A program made the translations under genes and the position numbers. From assembly GCA_015680685.1 (NCBI GenBank), contig MNCI01020942.1:166009-230008 (forward strand): a stretch of 64,000 nucleotides of DNA, given 5' to 3'. This DNA is from Gnetum montanum. Lineage: Eukaryota; Streptophyta; Gnetopsida; Gnetales; Gnetaceae. Below the pieces are notes generated by a model that was not told the DNA's origin, did no database searches, and saw nothing but the letters and a program-made list of their open reading frames with translations. Shown here piece by piece: positions 59,442 to 64,000 of this stretch (the stretch's first letter is position 1; every line of letters begins with the position of its first letter).

Positions 59442-60276
59442 TGATGAGTCCCGATATCAAACCCTCGATATCGGACTCTCGATATCATATATGTCAAAGC
59501 AATATTGGACATGCGATGTTGGAACCTATCTTGTTCGCTATAAATATGAGATAGGGGCACTTGGTTTGGCATTAGTTTTTAGTCCCTTAGCCGAATTCTT
59601 GCAATTTTTCTATTCTAGAGTTAGAATTACTTCTAAGTACCTACAATAGGATTCATAAACTGAATGGATCTTTATTCAAGCATTATGTACTTGAGCATAC
59701 CTTATGTCTGGAAATAAAGACGAACTTTGTGATAAACCTTGCAATATTTAGAATATCTTAATTATTGCATTTCATGTTATTTACTATTATTTGATACTTT
59801 CAATAGTTACTTAATGTTATTTCATAGAATTATTAATTCTCAATTATCAATGAATTATCACACTCAGCATGACCACTTCAAGCATACATGGAACACTTGG
59901 TAACCCAATAACGATTAGCATTTGTTAATCCGAGTAGTGTTACACTGGTTCAGGATGTGTCTAGAAAGTGGGAATGGATGCTGGTTTTAGGACAGTTAGA
60001 AGATAGTTAATTAGTTGAATCAAGTTAGCTATTAAATTACCTCATTTCTCTCTTTTAAGCATCAAGAACATAAACATAAAATAATAAAATCCACATACCT
60101 TAAGTTTACTTAACCATAAAATTATGTCTTACAAGTAAGCTTGGGAAGGCAATGATTGCATAACTCATCCTTATTCTGTGTAACTGCATAAGCACTAAAT
60201 CCTTTGAATTCAATTGAATCATGCATGAACACTCGTATTTGTATGGTTGGACGTAGGAGTACCTCGTCACTCATCA
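59442..60276 (+). repeat. 5' LTR of Athila element G
   Basis: 835 bp, TGATGAGTC to CTCATCA. TATA box CTATAAATA at 59538-59546. Three GATATC sites lie in 59450-59490, upstream of it. Confidence 0.86.
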
Positions 60277-60300
60277 TTGGTGCCATTGCTAGGGATTTTG
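60277..60300 (+). other. Primer binding site of element G
   Basis: TTGGTGCCATTGCTAGGGAT, abutting the LTR; three transitions from the Athila consensus. Confidence 0.82.
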
Positions 60301-60412
60301 TTGTTTGTGTATTGATTAGAACTTAGGAAATATTTCCATCATTGGAATGAACCCTTAAGATCAACCATTTTACAATTACCAAAAAAGGGTATCACACATT
60401 GAATAATCAAGC

Positions 60413-62400
60413 ATGTCTCCTTCTTCTTATGAGAGTGCTTCACCAACTAGGTTTGACACCATGAACAATCAGAGGTGGGGTGCACATGATGATTTGCCAG
60501 TGCCCTAACAATTTTGCATGGTATACGCTCATCCTGATGAGTATGTACTAGATTTTACCTTTATCCTCCACCAAGATGAATAGCTACGATGGCATGATTT
60601 AGAAGGTAACATAGTGTTACCTCCTAATCACTCGATCCCAAGCATGCTTCTTTGTGCTCTCACATGAATTGGTATGCAACACTTACAATCAAAGTACATT
60701 GTGCATGAGCAAGATTCGAGAGATTATTGATCCATGAAGGCATAACGATAGAGGGATTTGCAATAGGAGAGACATTACAAATCCATGATGGGGAAGTGGT
60801 CTTAGGATGTCCCTTATGTCCTAAGTGAAAATGAAAGTGGTGAACCTATCTTGGGAGGTTTTCCACAAAATGATGTTCCTCTTGTTGACTTCAGTCAAGG
60901 AGTTGGGTATTAGAATCTTCATTCAACTATTCATAACCTAGGTTCGGGTACCAATAGACACAAAGGGTCTAAAAAAGGAACACAAATGCATGACAATGAT
61001 AGACATTTTGATCGTAACCACAATCGAGGCCATGACCACTAAAGAGAAGATGATAGGTGCTGTCACGGTGCTAGTCCTCCTTCCTCTTCACCTTCATCAT
61101 CTCCTTCCCCCTCTTCTTTAGGATTTGAATGTAATCACAAAGGATGAGACCATGAGGATATGGGTAGGCAAGATAGAAATCATCGACAAGATAGTAAAGA
61201 AATGGGACAAGGACATTCCAAAGAAACACATCATGAAAGAAGGGGGAGTAGGGAATAACATAGGCATCATAGATGCCATAGATAGAGTGATCACGATGAA
61301 CCCCTACTCGCCACCCGAAGTATGTTAAATATAATAGAGGCTGTTAGGATCCCAAAAAGGCACTAGAAGGATAGTAGGATCAAAAGACTATACATGAATA
61401 ACATCCCAAAATTTGAAGGGGGATACAATGTTGATCCTCAAAACCATCTACAAGCATTCCATGATGCATGTGCCTTGAAAAATATAGAAAATGAGTGGCA
61501 AAAGTTAAAGGTGTTTTCATAAATACTAATCAAGGAAGTGAAAAGCTGATACTGATTCTTAGAACCAAAATCCATTCGTTGATGGAGTACCATGTTAGAA
61601 CTATTCAATGATAAGTATCAAACATACTCCTAGGTGTCTAACTTGCATTAGCAAATCCAAGGATGGAAACAAGGAGGACATGAACCCTTGGATGCTACCA
61701 TGGGCCAATATTATACATTATTACATCATTTCCCTAGCCATGGTTACTTAGAAAATGAACAACTACGCCATCTCATAGATGGGCTTAGGTACGAAACGTG
61801 AAGAACCCTTGGGACTTATGCCCAAGGAAGGCTATTTGAGCTCAGAGTCCATCAAATACAAAGATTATTGGAGTTAGTTGCCAAGAGGAAGGTGAGTTGA
61901 GGAAAAGAGAAAGTGCGGAGGAGTACAACAGAGATCCTTCTCTTCAAAAGAAGGTAATTAGATTTTGTGAAGATGAAGAAGAGTCACCACTTGAAGAGAT
62001 GATGAATAGAAAGACTTTGCCCATTCAAAAATTTGCATTAGAAGTATCTACAAAGGTCAATCAAATGTGGAACTTCCTTGATGAAAAATTTCAAATTATC
62101 CTAAAAATAGTAGAGGAGTCTAGAGAACCAAGTAGTGATTGAGAGAGGAGGAAAAAGAAAGAAGCTAAGTATACATGTAACAAAGGTAAGGGCAAGGTTG
62201 CTGTCATTGAAGAGGTTATGGATTCAGACATGGACAATGATGATGGATGTGAGATTTTCCAATATGACCATCCTAAGGGATGTTGCCTAGTGGTGTCACA
62301 TCTACAAACGTTTGAGGTGTATGCACTAAACCCACAATTAAATAGATGGCAAACACCCAAAAGGTTATCTTATCCTCAAGGTAACCCTAGGTAGTTTTAC
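60413..62400 (+). pseudogene. Athila gag, element G
   Basis: Starts MSPSSYESAS at 60413. FTFILHQDE near 60560, a His/Arg/Ser-rich part near 60950-61320, then NNIPKFEGGYN (near 61400), the core with LGTYAQGRLFELRVHQIQRL near 61810-61870, and the degenerate zinc knuckle CEIFQYDHPKGCC near 62255. Frameshifts and stops split the frame. A 246-nt open stretch at 61897 covers the coiled-coil-like part before the knuckle. Confidence 0.82.
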
Positions 62401-62849
62401 CAACCCTTAACATATTATCCGAGTGGAGCTCCACCACAACCAAATGGACAGTATCAATAGTGGCAACACCCACAATCATGGAGAATTCCAACATCATATC
62501 AATAGTATCCTTACCATCAACCTAACCCATATGGGTATTACATTTAGTAGCTGATCTCTCCATGTGACTCTACTAGTCACATTGCTCTTCAACCTCACTA
62601 CCAAGCCCCCAAGTACTATAGAACTTCTTCTCCTCAGGGTGATGTTCCACATACATACTATCCCTGTCATTTGTTTGCATCTCTTTCACCCTCAGCTCTA
62701 TTACCACCTACTCTAACTATGTAGGACAAGCTTCGTACCCAGCTACAACAACGTAACGGTGCAAGGGCTATCAATCCTCAACCTACTGTTAGTTTGGACA
62801 ACTGATCAAAGAAGATACCCTTCTTTAAAACCAATAGTCCAACCAAGTT

Positions 62850-63560
62850 CTTACAACCATAAGTGGCTAATTGTCCAAATGCCTCACCATATTTTGAATC
62901 TTCAAAGCTTTCTTTGAACCAAAAATTTCACTCAACACATACTATTATATTAGCCCATGCCATCACTAATTGGATTAAAGTTGGCCATCTTCCTAGGAAA
63001 TTCTTTGATCCTGGAAGTCCTCTTATATATTTTCAAATTGTTGGAAATGAGCCTTGGAAAGCTCTTTTAGTTTCTATTGTTAAATTAATCTCTCAAGAAA
63101 TGTACAAAGCCTAGAACTTACCTCTGCTAAAAAAGAGTAACATTCATTTGGAGTTAGTTGACCAGTTCATCACTATTCCATTGGGACTAGTGGTGGACAT
63201 TGTTACCACTGTTTGTGGGTGGTCATATCTAGCCAATTTCCTAGTAATCCAAGTCAACAACTGTAATGGGAACTTCCCAATCATAATGGGAAGAGCATGG
63301 CTGAGTATGATTAATGCATGCCTAGGAATACATGATCTTTCCCTATAGATATCAAAAGAAAATGCATTTGGGAAGATCAAGAAGAAAGTTCCATGCATCG
63401 CATACAATATCATAGGGTGCAACTGTGTGCCGAATTCCTAGTTTGTACAACGCTTAACATTGCCTGCATGCAACTAGTGTGCAAAAGTAACTTACATAAA
63501 AAGATACCTATATGTAGCAGCCACAAGACACGAAGGCACCTAGTGGCTGATAGCTAACCA
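62850..63560 (+). pseudogene. Protease region, element G
   Basis: Reads TIILAHAITNWIKVGHLPRK, then KALLVSIVKLISQEMYKA (active-site Asp lost), IPLGLVVDIVTTVCGWSYLA and FPIIMGRAWLSMI. It aligns with the protease of F. Stop after MYKA and further stops beyond 63345. Confidence 0.8.
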
Positions 63561-63689
63561 AGAGAGTAATTCAACTTTATGCATTGAACCAATTGAGGGC
63601 TTGACTTGTGTCTATATCGATTGCATAGATGCATTAGAGCAAGTCCATCACCAACTTCCAAGTACCAACACCAAGAATATCAACTAGGG

Positions 63690-64000
63690 GAAGTTGGAAA
63701 TACCTGAAGAGTTTAAGCAAGAGCCTCATGAGTTAAAATTATTTTCCCCCGCTATGGAGTATACATTTCTCAAGAATGCAAAATCAGTAATCATTAACGC
63801 AAAGCTTGATCCTCAACAAAAAGAAAGACTGCTAAAGATGGTAAAAAAATGGTTGAAATCCTTTGCTTGTTCATATCTTGAATTAACTAGAATAGATCCT
63901 AGGATATGCCAACATAGAATTTACCTTCACCCCTCTATGAAGCCTTGACAACAATCGCAAAGATAATTGAACCCAAAGCTTAAGCAAATAGTTAAGGAAG
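63690..64000 (+). pseudogene. Start of reverse-transcriptase region, element G
   Basis: LEIPEEFKQEPHELKL, MEYTFLKNAKSVIINAKL, QKERLLKMVKKWLKSF and IDPRICQHRIYL match the N-terminal pol segment of F (45820-46080). A stop at about 63946 and then the window end. Confidence 0.8.

Larger units (their letters stand above)
59442..64000 (+). mobile_element. Athila element G (continues beyond window)
   Basis: 5' LTR, primer site, gag, protease and the start of RT, all plus strand. Inserted in the remains of Tat element C. Its flank on the left is CCAGT; the right flank is not in the window. Confidence 0.85.

Overview
The window is plant repeat DNA made of nested, decayed Ty3/gypsy LTR retrotransposons. 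I found no host gene, tRNA or rRNA. Two lineages are present. Tat-type elements (A, B, C) have two RNase H domains in tandem and a primer site built on TGGCGCTAGAAGG. Athila-type elements (D, E, F, G) have LTRs starting TGATGAG and ending CTCATCA, and a primer site of the TTGGCGCCGTTGCC type. A vascular plant with a large, heavily methylated genome is likely. The species cannot be named from this sequence.

Layout. Athila D (minus) has its 5' LTR at 36321-37298 and its gag at 36180-34699. Its gag is cut at 34698 by Tat element A (minus), whose 5' LTR is 33081-34698 and whose 3' LTR ends at 1136 and runs off the window start. A is itself split by Tat element B (plus, 7107-24708), which is complete: two LTRs of 1563 bp, flanks ATACC/ATACT, primer site and polypurine tract. 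To the right lie an Athila solo LTR E (37380-38330), about 3.2 kb with no recognised content, Athila F (plus, 41531 to about 51.8 kb, no 3' LTR seen), a fragment of a third Tat element C (minus, about 51985-59441) with a solo LTR inside it (53624-55365, target duplication TTGAT), and Athila G (plus, from 59442, running off the end).

The most interesting feature is an antisense, intron-bearing gene carried by all three Tat elements between the protease and reverse-transcriptase regions. It has eight exons. In A and B every boundary is GT-AG and the intron phases agree (2,2,1,1,1,1,0). C retains the same order, and its phase agrees where it can be read. The predicted protein, about 1,100 residues, has a basic start, a HAD/NIF-phosphatase-like domain (exons 2-3), a large plant-transposon-type domain (exon 4), an acidic low-complexity part (exon 5), a helical part (exons 6-7) and an acidic tail (exon 8). 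A TATA-like box lies about 140-155 bp upstream of its start codon in all three elements. Arrays of a short motif ending in TAAACTRGC lie beyond its 3' end, with related motifs upstream of its promoter and downstream of integrase.

How the parts fit: in B, gag-protease and the antisense gene converge on the 12.9-13.2 kb repeat array, while the antisense promoter and the RT region diverge at about 17.8-18.0 kb. The antisense gene therefore occupies what looks like a sense-strand intron separating protease from RT. All copies carry stops or frameshifts and are probably inactive. Many stops lie where the homologous copy has Gln (CAG) or Arg (CGA), as expected from decay of methylated cytosine.
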